Source: Mactromeris polynyma (lineage: Eukaryota; Mollusca; Bivalvia; Venerida; Mactridae). From it: a DNA stretch of 64,000 nucleotides. The stretch is taken from NCBI GenBank assembly GCA_032209605.1, contig JASFXZ010000005.1:20388860-20452859 (forward strand). Direction: 5' to 3'. The notes under the pieces are model-generated. The model had not been told where the DNA came from, did not search any database, and saw only the letters and a program-made list of their open reading frames with translations. Positions 23,636 to 36,355 of the stretch are shown one piece after another. Numbering within the stretch: position 1 is the stretch's first letter; every line of letters starts with the position of its first letter. The translations under genes and the position numbers were made by a program.

Positions 23636-26600
23636 ATGTGGAAATTATTCGTTTTAACCGCTCTAGGTGAGATCTATTTTATTTAGAATTATTTAATTTC
23701 TTAACTGTTTAAGCGAATTTAAAAGTACAAGGTACCTGTGTTAACCCATATGAATATATAGAGCACTTTACTTCAATTTCATATACATGTATACATGTAC
23801 ACACAATGGCTGTTTTATTCATGGCTTACACTTGTTGATACTTTTAGTATCTCGAGGTAATCGTTCAATGGTTCAATGTAAAGCAATCTCTTATAACTTC
23901 AAGTTGGATATATGATTATAATTATGATTGTCGACAATGTGAAGTCAAATAATATCCATAATGTCAGTGATTTGTGTATTGGGAACATTTTCAGTAATTA
24001 CCTTTGCTCTGACTTGTGTGTCATTCATTGTCGTATGTGTTATATCGTTTGTTGTTACAGTTAAACCTCACTTTAAGATCACTTCAATAATAAGACCACT
24101 TCAATAATAAGACCACCTCAATAATAAGACCATCTCAATAGTAAGACCACCTCAATATTAAGGCCATCTCAATCATAAGACCATCTCAATAATAAGACCA
24201 CCTCAATATTAAGGCAATCTCAATCATAAGACCACATCAATATTAATACCACCTCAAAATTAAGAACACACTTTTCTAGTCCATTTTCACTGTTTTGCTC
24301 TTTATTCAACCTCAATATTTAGAATATCTCAATAAGAAGACCAGTTTCGAAGGGTTCCAAAGGTAGTCTTATTATTGAGGTTATACTGTTTGTTGATGTT
24401 TGTCCATGTGGAATGTTCGTTTGCGGTGTAGCAATTAGGCCTTCGCGCTGCTGTCTTCGCAGAGTATTCTTCCTATAATTATGTTCCTCTCAGTTAAAAA
24501 GTTAGGCTTATTGTAAATATTTCAGCGATATATATGACATACTTATAATTTGTTTGAATTCTATGCTTTGAATTTTCATTTATCAAGCAGTGTGTCCCTG
24601 TATTTACTGGTTCTTTTGTGTTGCTCTAAAGTCCTCATTTCCATTGTTAATAACCATACTTTCATGTCACCATTTGATTGGGATACTGGTCCATCGGTTG
24701 TTTCTTCAATTGTCGCGTATTTGACGTGTTGGTAAGGTCTATGATATTCTGAGATATGGCGGTTGATTGCGAAGTTGGTATGTCCGCCGTCTAACCGGTG
24801 TAACTCCCTGAAACATGTATACTGATGATTAGGGATGTGTGATGGTTGTGCCGCCTAGTTCTCCTCATGGATATATGTTGTACAGACCTGTGTTGCCCAT
24901 CTTGCTCTAGGTGTGTGGTTTTATAGTTAATACCACACCACATCCCTTTAAGAACAAAACAGAATGAGTTATCAATATTAGGATTTAAGTTTAACACTTA
25001 TCATCCGATGTATACAATTTACATAATCATAATATTGGTACACTCTATGAGAGTAAATATAAACCCAATTCGATAAGGCTTTCATTATCGATTTATCCAT
25101 TATATTGGGTATAGGGTGGGAATGTTTCTTCAATCTTGTAATCTTCAATTATGAACAGATAAATAGGTTGTATACAGCACCTATATTATCGATATTTAGG
25201 TCAACACGATATTGAAAGAAATAGCGAATTTGATTTAAACAAGTACATTTGTACATACAACAAAATCAAACGAAATATTACAATACACATGACGCAATAT
25301 GAATACATATCGTTTATTTGAACATCTTATAATTAAAGCCGCAAGTGTATTGGTTTTATGTTAAGCGTACTGGCTTGGTAGTCAAAGTTTCTATCAGTCT
25401 AAGTCATGATTGCAGTGTTGAATCAATATTTAAACACGAACACCCTGGTCCTAACCGTAACAGGTGCATTGTATTATACGAACAGTGCATAAGATATAGC
25501 TGCCTGCTTTGTTTGTATTTGCGTTTATTTATCGTCGCCACCGGTTTCCCATATGGGCGACGCCTCCAGAAGAATGTTAGTCATATTAGATTTTTTGAGG
25601 ATAGTGCATGATACAGAAGATGCCCCAGTTCCAGAAGCAACCCTGGTTCTTTTACGTGCTCGATGTAAAGCATCATACACGGGACCTCGGTTTTTAAAGT
25701 CTCGTCCGAAAGACTGTTAGTACGGTCAGTGATGGAGCGGGGAATCGAACCAGCGATCCCTGGATTACAAGTCCTGCGTTTTACCACTGGACCACGGATC
25801 CACTACAGCTGCCTGCGGTATTAGGATATAAATGTATACTATGTTCAAAGACCGTGTAATTCTTCACCTGTAACAGTTTACAATAGATTAACATTACTTT
25901 ACATCGAAACTAGTTTACTACTTATATTATGCACCTTTGAATATTTGCCTCATGAGTGGGGCGGGCTGACCCAAGGGAATTAGACAATTTGTCTTTTTAG
26001 GGGGGTCTTATTTCCCTCCCTAGAGCCAATCATTTTGTCTAATTCCACACCTAGATGAGAGGCTAATTTCCCACTTCCGGGATCTATTAAAATCCTACCA
26101 AAGTCTATTTCCCGGGACCCGGAGTACCAAATTCCTACCTGTCGGGAATCATCGTCTGTCAAATGTCCCGTGTATCCCCGCCCCACCCCATCCCCCCGTG
26201 GCAAAACGTTGATAAGTACACTAATCAGTCTCGTTGACTACTTACAGTGTTAGTTACCAGTTCTCGCAGTTAATTGAGGGATGACGATTGTTGTTTAATC
26301 TCGTGTTTTATTCCACTGCTATTATTTAGATGTATGGAAACGGAGTTACAAGTGACATGATACCACATCCGGTCACATTCACCAGACACCGGACCATTCA
26401 GTCCCCGTATTACTCTTATGATGCCGAGAAGAAGTAACTATTACCATTATCAACGATTTTGGTACGTCGTGACCACGGCTCGAACCTGTGACATTCCGCG
26501 CGTAAACCAACCGCTCACTCAATGAGCCAAAGGAACGGTATGTGTAGTATTATGCTAACAACGGTTGATGATATTGATTTTAGTTGTCATTTTAATTTTT

Positions 26601-29293
26601 CAGGACTTGGTCATCTGGTCTCAGCAGAATATTCGATAAAATGTATTACCACATGTGATGACAAGGTAAAATATCACAGTATTAAATGTGACAAAGGCCG
26701 AATAAGTATAAAAACAGTTGAACTAGTGATGCTTGAGAATGAGGATTGTGACTGCTCAGAGGAAAATCAGGTTACAAATTGCACTGTAGACGGTATAAAA
26801 GGAGCAGTGGAGCAACAGTGCGACGGCAAAAAATCTTGTAATATTCCAGTGCAAACGACAAAGGTACGATAATATGGTTCGATCTAATGCACATAACTTT
26901 AACCTGAACTTATATAAAATAAATTGCCATTCATTTCGTTCACGTGAAATTATACGGCTTTTATTTACTCATTTTACTACCGAGCCGTCTTACTACATGT
27001 ACTTCAGTTTCTTAAAGTTTAATGAATTATAGTTAGAATGAATTATTTTGAATATAGTACATGTATGTACACGTATATTGACGTTCCTTTCACTAAATGC
27101 AAATCGTATTTGGATCAATGGTGTTTCTTCGGAAACAAAACGCATTGAAGTTTAGAATAAATTTTATATGATTTTGGTGAATCGAGTTGATTATAGCGAC
27201 TCGATAGATTCATGATGCATATTCTGTCTCTGCAGATAACATGTAGTGTAGAAAAAGCGAGATATTTTCAAGACCAAGATGGCCAGCCACGAGCAATTGC
27301 AATTCGCATAACATACATGTGTGATTCGGGTAAGTACAACTCATATAGGACACATGCACTCGCAAAACGTTATACTCTCATTTTTCGTGATTTTAGGGTT
27401 TGAATACCTATATTCTATATACGGTGTCGCGGGTTGCATTTAATGAACACATTTGTAAACAATTTTGTCATCATGTGTTATGTTATTTAAACAGACTGTG
27501 AAAAGTTCATTATAAACAATGACAGTATCACATACTCTTTATTGTCTCAAAAGTTCCGACACATATTTAAAAAGATGATTTTTTCTGAGACGATCTTAGG
27601 TATTCTTTTATGCACTAAAAATTGGTAATGTTTTTTTTCTGAATTATGTTATATAAAACCATGATAATTCTGAAAAACATTATACATTCTTGAAAAAAAT
27701 TAATACATGTAATAAAATATGATCAACTATTAGTGCATAAGACACGTTTAACTGACCTGTTTTCTATCGATTTTACACTGTACATATACACAGCGGAACA
27801 TAGGATAACACTTTTCATGTACAACATTTTAGACTCCAGTATGACGAACATAGTAATAGCAGCGACTGTCAGCGCACTAGTTGTCCTAGCAATCGTCCTG
27901 ATTGTATTTGCTGTTTTGTATATGTACAAGAGGTATGTTGTTTTTGATTTTAGATTGACAAGTCGGGGTAGCGCTTGTTGTGATAATGTTTATGTATTCT
28001 GAATGTTGCTGCCAAACCGACGAAGTCTCTGTTACAAAAACAGAGCAATTATTTTACTTGAGTCTTTTGGTGAGGTAGGAACGAACATCCAAAACAAAGA
28101 AATATTATTAGTATCTTGTATCGCTTTACACCGCTCACCAACAAATAAAGTTTAAAAAACAATCTAAAGTTAGTATTTTACTAGAAGGTAAGAAGTACGG
28201 CATTCAGTTGTGGGTGGACGGTACATATATATTTAATGGAGTTGTAATGCAATGTTTTGTTTGGTGGAAAACCCCTATGTTGGTGATTTAAGTGTTCTTA
28301 TTCATTGTCTCTTCCAGAAATACGAGGGCTAGAAATGAGAATAATCGAAACATAGAAACGCATGACGCCCACTACCACAGCAATGGTGGATTTGATGGAG
28401 ACTACAACACGATACCAGCCGACTATGACATGATTAGATCAAGGAAATCTCAACATAAATATTACACTATTGCTGAGCAGGCAAAGGACACTGATGTCGC
28501 CAATGGAAAGGACACCGCAGAGATGGATAATGAGTATGATGAAGCTAAACATGACAGACCAGGGCAACATAATAACATTGATAAAAATGCATATAATGAT
28601 TGTTCCAACGGACAGGGTATCACTGGAACTTACAACAAAATATTGTTCAATAAAGCACACAGTGAGCAAACCAATGTGGGAGATTATTCACATTTGAGTC
28701 AGCAAGGCAACGATTACTCTCATTTAGGGGATACCACAGATGACGCAAATCCTGCAAGTAATGATTATAACCAATTGCAAGAGAAAGTGGGTGATTATGA
28801 TGACGCAAGAACACCCTTCCCAGAAGACTCTGATAATGAAACAAATCTAAACACAGAACACATTAAAAGAAAAGGGAGCTATGAAGAGCCTGTGTTGGCA
28901 AAAAACACCGGAAATCTCGGAACTGATGAAATAGATCACGTGAATAGTGATGATACCAATTCGGAAGAAGAAAGCTCAAGTGAAATGAAGACGGATGCTC
29001 TTCAACTTCCTTTTAAGAAAATAATTGATGAACCTATAAATTCTTCAAGTATTGATGAAGATTGTGTTTCATTAGATTCTTACGAATCTCTACCCACTGA
29101 AGAGAATAGCCAACCAATTAATTCAACGCGATCCAAACGAGATAGTTACGAAATTCCAGATCTAAAAACCACTGATACTGAAGAAGGATTTGATGCAGAA
29201 ATTGACAATGACACTATCACCGATGGTACAAAACTGGGTGATACCGCGATGGACGAGAGTTCAGCGAGCACAGATGACAATGTAGATGGTTGA
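23636..29293 (+). CDS. Receptor B: SUEL-lectin, single-pass membrane protein with ITAM-like tyrosine tail
   Basis: Five coding exons: 23636-23666, 26604-26863, 27236-27329, 27833-27932 and 28318-29293. They give 486 residues with the same phases as receptor A. The signal peptide MWKLFVLTALGLGHLVSA is split by intron 1. One SUEL-type lectin domain with ten cysteines (for example 'IKCDKGR', 'CDGKKSCNIPV') is followed by a helix at about 135-159, then YKR and the 324-residue acidic tail. All eight Yxx(I/L) motifs of receptor A are kept, including YDMI-x8-YYTI and YSHL-x6-YSHL; YxxP sites (YEEP, YEIP) are also present. The tail is about 91% identical to receptor A by hand count, but the lectin exons only about 45-50%. 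The gene faces receptor A head to head across 7.5 kb. Its role as a surface lectin receptor is inferred from domain order; ligand and orthologue are unknown. Confidence 0.8.
24057..24389. mobile_element. 'ggtctta' MITE, right copy
   Basis: Counterpart of 15339-15654, with ACAGTTAAACCTCA and GAGGTTATACTGT ends and internal 'aataataagaccacctc' units. It lies in intron 1 of receptor B. Confidence 0.65.
25508..25806 (-). mobile_element. tRNA-derived SINE present only in the right arm
   Basis: The minus strand begins with a tRNA-like head: D-arm-like 'GTGGTCCAGTGGTAAAACGC', an anticodon-stem-like segment GGACTTGTAATCC and a B box GGTTCGATTCC. The body includes 'gaggtcccgtgtatgatgc'. AGCTGCCTGC flanks it on both sides (25498-25507 and 25807-25816), and the left arm has the uninterrupted site near 14260. 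The T and acceptor stems do not pair well, so it is a SINE head and not a tRNA gene. Confidence 0.8.
26275..26540 (-). mobile_element. tRNA-derived SINE, right copy of the shared element
   Basis: Counterpart of 9945-10195. The B box reads GGTTCGAGCC on the minus strand near 26480-26490. It ends just before the receptor B lectin exon region; an ATG in it (26522) opens a frame into the exon but is not a gene start. Confidence 0.6.
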
Positions 29294-29630
29294 GAAATAC
29301 GAAATGTTAAGTGCTAAGACGATACGTCTAAAACATATACGTGACTAAATCACATAATTGCGGCTTAGATTTAGCACAGGTATCGGAAGTTGTTTCGTCG
29401 TCTGTTGTCTTGTGTATGATATTTTAAATAGTAGAAAAAATTACCTATGTAAATAATGTCCGAATTATTTTTATCGTTAATGTGTGAAAAGTTTTATATT
29501 CATACAAGGAGCAGTTGTTAATCAGTTCATCTACGGTCTGACTGGGATGATAAATGATATCTTAAGTGCATTAGTACCTGTTTTGAAATTCAGGTTTTTT
29601 TTTTATTATCTGCATTTAATTCGTTTTTAC

Positions 29631-29636
29631 AATAAA
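29631..29636 (+). terminator. Polyadenylation signal of receptor B
   Basis: AATAAA about 340 bp after the stop codon. It is conserved in the left arm at 6696-6701. Confidence 0.5.
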
Positions 29637-29789
29637 GATAAACGACTGCTCTTTGGTTTTATATGTGTAGATAGTAGGTACGTGCAATATATATTTATAT
29701 ATTGTATGACATATTATTATGTTTTTAAGAATTATGTCATTATTTCAATGGTTAAATAATGTGTGCGTTTATTTAAATGTTAAACAAAT

Positions 29790-30022
29790 ATGTTTTTATG
29801 TAAATGTTTCCTTTTAAGTCACACGATTATAGTTTAAAATTAAATATTGATGTTTGACTACACGATAGTCTTATAATATATCGTATGGGATGTATGCTTA
29901 TATAGTCTCTTATGATTCTTATTTGAATGGCTTTGTGCAATGTTTTATGTTTTTATAGCCTTTACTATATGTATATCTATGTTTTGTACAAAGATGAGAC
30001 TTTAATAAATAAATAAATAATG
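29790..30022 (+). mobile_element. 5'-truncated LINE, 3' end only (right copy)
   Basis: Matches the LINE 3' UTR and ends in TAAATAAATAAATAA. Counterpart of 6285-6545, with an internal deletion. Confidence 0.7.
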
Positions 30023-30565
30023 TGTCGTGAATCTCATGACCAATACAGTACATTACAGAAAAGGATTGACATTTATTTTTATGCAGACTGTTATATAACG
30101 ATATCGTTTCATCTAAAAGCCAAGCAGAATATAAATTGAGTTTATGTTTAGAAAAAAAACTATTTCAATGAAGGCATCAATTCATGAAGGATATTTAAAA
30201 CAATACACACACTTCGCGTTTCTGTGTACTCAAAGTTTGTTTCAATGTGTTGTATTGATGCAAAATGTTTAACAGGAAATTAAATCTGATGCTATCGTTG
30301 TTAAATCAAAGCCTGCAGTATTGACAGAGTTTACAAGTACCTGGACGCTCATTCCGGTAACTTAAAACCATGTAAAACATTCCGATTTACTAAAATACGG
30401 TTTGAAATTCCTTCCATATTGTGTGTAATGGAACAGTGTACGTCGTACATTGTGATAACTGTTATGTCACCAATACTTATTATATTATTGAAACCAAGTG
30501 GTGAACACCTTCTCTTGATTGGAACTATATACTCCTAGAAATAGAAACGTTTCTACTATTTAAAT

Positions 30566-30743
30566 ACAGTCGGACCTCGTTTATTCGACAACCTTCTATC
30601 CGAATACTCGCGGTATCATCCGAAATCAATATCAGGTTCCGATGAATCTTATACACGTCGAATTGAATGGGTTATTCTAAACCATGTATTATTCGAAATA
30701 AAAGTTCGGACCCGATGAATTCGAATGAACGAGGTCTGACTGT
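30566..30743. mobile_element. pogo/Tigger-like MITE, right copy
   Basis: TIR ACAGTCGGACCTCGTTTATTCGA on the left, with TA flanks on both sides. Counterpart of 5558-5733. Confidence 0.75.
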
Positions 30744-31144
30744 ATTAATTACATTGAAACAAACTACAAAAGTTATATTGCTAAATGTTTTAATGACTTT
30801 TTAACGTTACCATTGTGTGCTTTATATGTAATGTAATATAATGTCTTCTGGGTTTTTTAATTGAATATTTGTCAGAAAGGCTAATACCTCACTCTCGCTT
30901 TAATGTTTCGTATACTAAACTTTACTGTCTGTGATGTTTGTATATAGTTTGTATTGCCTTTCACTGTTAGTTAAGGATGCCACATTGAATATAATAATGT
31001 ATATGTTGGAATATAATCATAAAGTTAAATAAAGTTATTGTTATTAATTTATAGCCTTATAGAAATCAAAAATGGAAGTAGAAGTGTCGTCCACTCAACC
31101 CGCTGGTCGTTGGTTCGAACTATGCAAAGTTCACGACCACGCCA

Positions 31145-32215
31145 CTAATAAGACACTAATTTCCCCAGTCGCTCGATACCATGGTGTACCATACTAATAA
31201 CAGCATTGAAACCGTGAGAATTCTTCCCATAACATCCAAGTGTTTGGCCTTCATCATAAAGATACAGTAAATGACGTGTCTCGCCGTCACATCTAAACCC
31301 AAATACTTGTACCTTAAACAAAATAAAATGTTTGATCTCCACTAGTTCAACTAGGCTTAATTATTTTCAGTAATACTACATTGTGTCGAACGAACATGTA
31401 TATTATAGTTTTGATTATGTCGATTAATTTTACATCAACGTATCTGGTCACCGAAGCAAATCACGTTTCACTTCATTTGTAAAAAACTTCGTGTTATTGA
31501 AAGTGACATGTATATTGATATAGGCAAACGATTATACTAAGAAATATGGTAAAATTTATTGATCTCATAAACTCAGAGAATAAGAACAGTAAGTAAGTAA
31601 TCAGCATGTTGCACGTTACATTCAGTAAACTATATCAATGTGATATCGCTGTTAGATAAAAAAATTGCTGTATGGAAACTGTACATGTGATCATGTTGTA
31701 CACTGTTCGTCTGTGTTATATGTATGCTAATCGTATGTCCTCTTGGGCTGTATAGGCTAAATGAAATATAAACTAAATGTGTTATGTCTAAAATGTCTAA
31801 TGTGTAAGGCTACAATAAGAAGCGTTCTATCGAATACAACATTGGTAAAGTGTAATTAAAAAAAGCTTCATTCCCTAAAATTTAGTTATGTTACCAAGAA
31901 TCTCACACTTACCTTTTTGAGTGTCATGTAGTAGAGAGGACCCATTTGACGAAAGTGGTGGGGTAATGTCACATTCTGTGCAAAATCAAATGTATAATGT
32001 ATAGTTGCTGGTGCAGTGTGGGGCAGTGTTGACTGTATTGCCTCTTTAGATTGCATGAGTAGGAGCAAATAGAATTCTCGCTCAGCCTGTGCTTCATACA
32101 GATGATTCTGCATCAGTGTTGTGGCTTCGAGCTTTTCAACATCTATGAATGCATCCACGATTCTTTTCCTAAACTTCTCACACGTCGCACAAACATATGT
32201 TCTTGCTGTACTTCA
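31145..32215 (-). pseudogene. Transposase-like (DUF7869-type) gene fragment, right copy
   Basis: Minus-strand counterpart of 4091-5160. The exon 31900-32158 keeps HYTFDFAQNVTLPHH and the second piece (31145-31320) keeps VFGFRCDGETRHLLYLYDE. Relative to the left copy, a 2-bp deletion just upstream shifts the frame before CATCEKF, and the donor region is altered. It is therefore more decayed than the left copy. Confidence 0.5.
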
Positions 32216-33099
32216 CGGATCTAATTATTAGAATATATATTTTATTTGCATATTGAACACAAACATTTTTTTTACAAAGCAGCAATAATCATTATTACAA
32301 CAATGAACAGCGTGACAAATGGCGAGAAAGCACGTAATTTTGGATTCATTGCCAGATTTTTTTAAGAATTTTACTTGATAGTCTCCCTTGATTATCCTTG
32401 ATTCTCCAAAGTGCGAGACTAATTGAATTGTCTCCCTTAGCCACGATCACGGGGAAAGCGTTACGGATAAAAAATCAATACTGGATCGATATTTGGTTGT
32501 TGCCAGTTGTTGATGGAGTCATTATGTACGACACCTACAGTTCGTTAATTACAGCAACTCAAGCGTGAAACAATAGACAAAGGGGACACACAACATAATG
32601 AAAAAAATAAAGTGTGTTAAAATATTTTATTAAAATTTTTTTAATTTATTTCTCATTGTTTTCAAAATTATCACATATTTTCTTCAGTAATATAAAAACA
32701 AATAAATGACAATAGAAATAAGACATTGAAATCAAAGCATTCAACTTGAAATTTATAATGTCTTATAAGCTGTTCATTTTAAATTACTGAAAAACACGCT
32801 AACAAAAATAAATAGATTGAGCCGCACTGAGATAACTACTATTTGTATATACAATTGTTACTTAGGTTGTCTATGCAGGTGCAAAATGCACAACAGGGTT
32901 CAGTTATAAAATAACTGAAAACACGGTAAAACATGCCCAACTTTCTGGTTCATCACAAGATTCCCCAGATCTGATCGATGTTGGCTCTATGCTATAACCG
33001 ATTATATATACGCTACTTTAACGTCTCATGATCATTATCGTTCGCGACTTCATTAGACACCCCGCTGTGTTTAGCCAGCATAATGAAATATTGCCACGG

Positions 33100-34436
33100 G
33101 ATGTACTAATTTATCAGAAGGTATTATACATTCATGAAAATATTATAACAAACATAAAACAATGCACAAAGCCATTCAAATAAGAATTATAAGAGACTAT
33201 ATAAGCATACACCTCATACATAAAAGTATACAAAATTTATGCGATATATTATAAGACTATCGTGTAGCCAAACTATTAACATCAATATTTAATTTTAAAC
33301 TATAATGTGTGACTTAAAAGGAAACATTAACATAAAAACATAAGAATGACTATCTATCAGTTTTATAAAAAGTTGTTAGTAATATAATAAAATGTAATAA
33401 TACATTTTCTATATAAAATACTTTCCCTCAATTGTAAACTCATAAAGCAGGTTTTGGCGGAAAAGTTAACAATATCATTGTTGGAGAGAATATATATAAG
33501 TTTCTCAACATCTGCGAGATTTGTAAAAGTGATATTATTTTCATAACATGCATTAAACAATTCATATCTGATACTATCATGAGCAGGACAATGCAACAGT
33601 ACATGTAATTCAGTCTCTATGCTATTTGTATTACAAATTTTACACAGCAATATTTTCGTAACGTCCAGTTTCATTCTTATTGGTGCAACCCCACTTCTGA
33701 ATTTGTCTAGAGCTATTCTATGCCTAACTGGAAAAAACATTGACAAATACCTTTCCAATTCAAAATTTTGTTTAAACAATCTATACGTTCTTAACTTGTT
33801 ACAGCCTCTGCCACTTATTCCGGTATCACTATTTACTTGGGTTTTCCATTCATTTCTAAAGATAGACATGCACAAATTAACAACTTAATCACAGAAACTT
33901 TTGGATGAAATACTCTCACATAATCCAGTTGTTTGCTCTAAACCTAGTTTATTCATAATTAGGATAAAATCAAATTGCCAGTTTTTACACCTACTGCCAC
34001 TTTTAGACAAACAATATGTAAAAATCTTATAATTAATTCTTGAATTAATCATTTTATTGAATCTATACCATTGTTGACAAACAGACTTCATTTGTTTAAT
34101 GTGCGGCGGGTGCCACGCCATCTCGCCATATAAGGCTGTATTGGGTGTGTACTTACCAACGCCCAAATAATAGCGCATTGCCCTGTTTTGCACAGCATGA
34201 TACATGAGTACGATGTATTGCCCCATATAGAAGCACTGTAAGCAATAACGGGCCGAACACATGAATCATATAGTTTAACAAAAACATTATATGGCAAAGA
34301 CCCAAATGATTTACACTTAGCAAATAGTAATCCAAAAGCTCTGTTTGCACTTTGCGCTACGCACTTGGCTGTCTTATTAAAATCTAAATATTCATCAAGT
34401 AAAATACCGAGGTAAGTATACTGACTCACTATTTTT
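33100..34436 (-). mobile_element. LINE, C-terminal half and 3' UTR (right copy)
   Basis: Counterpart of about 1870-3200. Minus-strand frames 34429-34088, 34262-33885 and 33875-33363 cover 'YLGILLDEYLDF' to the C-terminal cysteine/histidine segment. 33363-33875 stays open for 170 codons where the left copy is frameshifted. It is separated from the N-terminal part (37288 onwards) by the inserted element. Confidence 0.75.
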
Positions 34437-34704
34437 GAGGCGCTTTAGCGTCTCTTTGCTATCATCGTCTCAACCGGAAGTATACTCGAAGTACCGCCAC
34501 AATCATATTCCTCCTCATGAAAAATAGTACACGTAAAGTCTTATGATTTTATTATAGATTTGAAGAGTGTAATGTATGATTTGTCAGGAATAAATAATTA
34601 GTGGAATGGTGGCAGCTTTGATATACTGACGGATTTCCTTGATTATTTTCGAATGAGCGAGATTTCTCGAATAGTCGCGTATTAATTTGTATGAAAGTTC
34701 TTCG

Positions 34705-34980
34705 AGTGCGTTATCAATCCGACCCACAGGTTGTTGAAAACTATTTGTTTAGTTATCTGTATGACCTTATCTGTATGGTCAACGTTTAAATGGTATGTTT
34801 CAAGTTCCTCTGGAATCGACACCAGAACATCGGGCAACTTGTGGGATCGTGTGCAAATTTATAATCTGCGACGTTAATCCGACCCACAGGTTGTTGAAAA
34901 ATACTTTTTTTATATCTGTATGACCTTATCTGTATGGTCAACATTTAAATGGTATGTTTCAAGTCCCTGTGGAATCGGAC
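34705..34980 (+). repeat. Tandem duplication of about 165 bp plus satellites in the insertion
   Basis: 'aatccgacccacaggttgtt' begins two successive copies (near 34715 and 34877). Each continues with 'atctgtatgaccttatctg' and 'aaatggtatgtttcaagt'. A third partial relation, 'gggcaacttgtggg', appears again near 35356. GCGTTCAGTTACGGCTA occurs at about 34997 and 35139, and inverted near 35335. The block 35231-35275 is a hairpin (GGTTCCCTGCCT / AGGCAGGGAACC). Confidence 0.7.
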
Positions 34981-35465
34981 ACACCATAACAGCAGCCTTG
35001 CGTTCAGTTACGGCTATCGTTCCAAAACGTTGCGAAATAGTGAGCGAGTATTGCTATTGACCGGCGTGTTAGCGAAAAACGTTTCATATCACTGGCTATC
35101 GCAACTCGGAGGTAGCACGCGAATATTTGAGCCTATCACTGCGTTCAGTTACGGCTAACAGTCACTTAGTATCCCTGCCCCACCGTATCACAATGACTGC
35201 ACACAGGGAACCAAATTGCCAAATGAATGCTAGGCTGGTTCCCTGCCTTTACTGTTTTTGAGGCAGGGAACCAGAATAAAAACGAGGCGTTCAATACAAT
35301 TATTTGTGACGCTAACTTCGAACGTTTTGCGTTAGCTGTAACTGAACGCAAGGCTGGGCAACTTGTGGGGACGTGTGAAATTTATTTTGCGTCGTTTACG
35401 GCTACTGGACTTCTCGACATTTGATCAAGGTAAGTTTAAATTTCTTTGTTGTCAGCTTGTAACTC

Positions 35466-35756
35466 GTGTATATAATGATAACGATGTGTTTTCGTAATGA
35501 GTTGGCAATGTTGTGTACCGGTAAGATTGATTATTTGAGCGAGATTCTACAAAATTGCGTCAACAGCACAGCGATCACAAATTGGCCATTTCCTGAGAAG
35601 TTAGAATATCGGTTCTCGTTTATTGGTGTTGGACGGATAGGGCCGCTACAGCTAGATAGAAATCTGAATAATATGAGTTGTCATGATACAATAGTTGTCA
35701 ATATTCTATATAGCAGTTTACGCAAAATCGAGAGAGACGATGGCACAGCAATTTGA
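35466..35756 (+). CDS. Hypothetical 96-residue frame in the insertion
   Basis: An ATG-started frame with ordinary protein composition (for example PFPEKLEYRFSFIGVGRIGP). A good donor (CAAGGTAAGT) lies 35 bp upstream, so the area may belong to a spliced transcript. No family is recognised. It may be captured host sequence within the Helentron-like element, or chance. Confidence 0.25.
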   Translation: MYIMITMCFRNELAMLCTGKIDYLSEILQNCVNSTAITNWPFPEKLEYRFSFIGVGRIGPLQLDRNLNNMSCHDTIVVNILYSSLRKIERDDGTAI

Positions 35757-36063
35757 GTTATTTCCCTTTGTGATTGTCATGAATATTATTATTAATTATT
35801 ATTATCAAAGTGCCATTTTAAATGAGTAACACTGATTGATCATGACCCAGATTTGTTCGATTGTACCAACTTCGGATAGTCACAATTTTCGGATAATTTT
35901 ATGACAATGTTTCAAATTTGTCTATTTTAGATGACAGCGGTTTAAATCCAGTGAAGATAAAGGGATAATTAATGAATGTCATCCACAATCAAGTCAACCA
36001 CTTACTGCCCCAAATTGAATTATACTAGACTCCTATAATTTTTGGACTCATATTTCTTCCCAG

Positions 36064-36355
36064 GGACGCAAATCCAAATCCAAATGAGAACCCTGACTCC
36101 TATGTTGATGTCGCATACCAAGATGACTGGTATACCCTGTCCACTATTTTTGCCTCAGATATTTATGACAGTTGTAAAAGTCGCCTTTTCGAGAGACTAG
36201 AACATACAACATGTGACCATGCGGAAAAGACGTTAAATGAATACAGAAAGCATAGATCTGTGATAAAATGTGACTTGATTCGAGATGTTGTATACATTCA
36301 GAGAGACAATGGTTATACTGGATTGTCGGAAGATAAAAAACTCTTGAATTTGTAG
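36064..36355 (+). CDS. Exon-like frame of 97 codons in the insertion
   Basis: A pyrimidine-rich tract and CCCAG acceptor precede an open frame (…ENPDSYVDVAYQDDWYTLS…, …CDLIRDVVYIQRDNGYTG…) that ends in a stop at 36353 and has no ATG near its start. The composition is protein-like (acidic, with W, C and Y) and unlike the low-complexity frames around it. It looks like a terminal exon. No family is recognised. Confidence 0.3.

Noticed and set aside
25735..25806. tRNA gene with a TGT anticodon on the minus strand
   Set aside because: The T stem and acceptor stem do not pair, and a SINE body with target duplications follows. It is a tRNA-derived SINE head.
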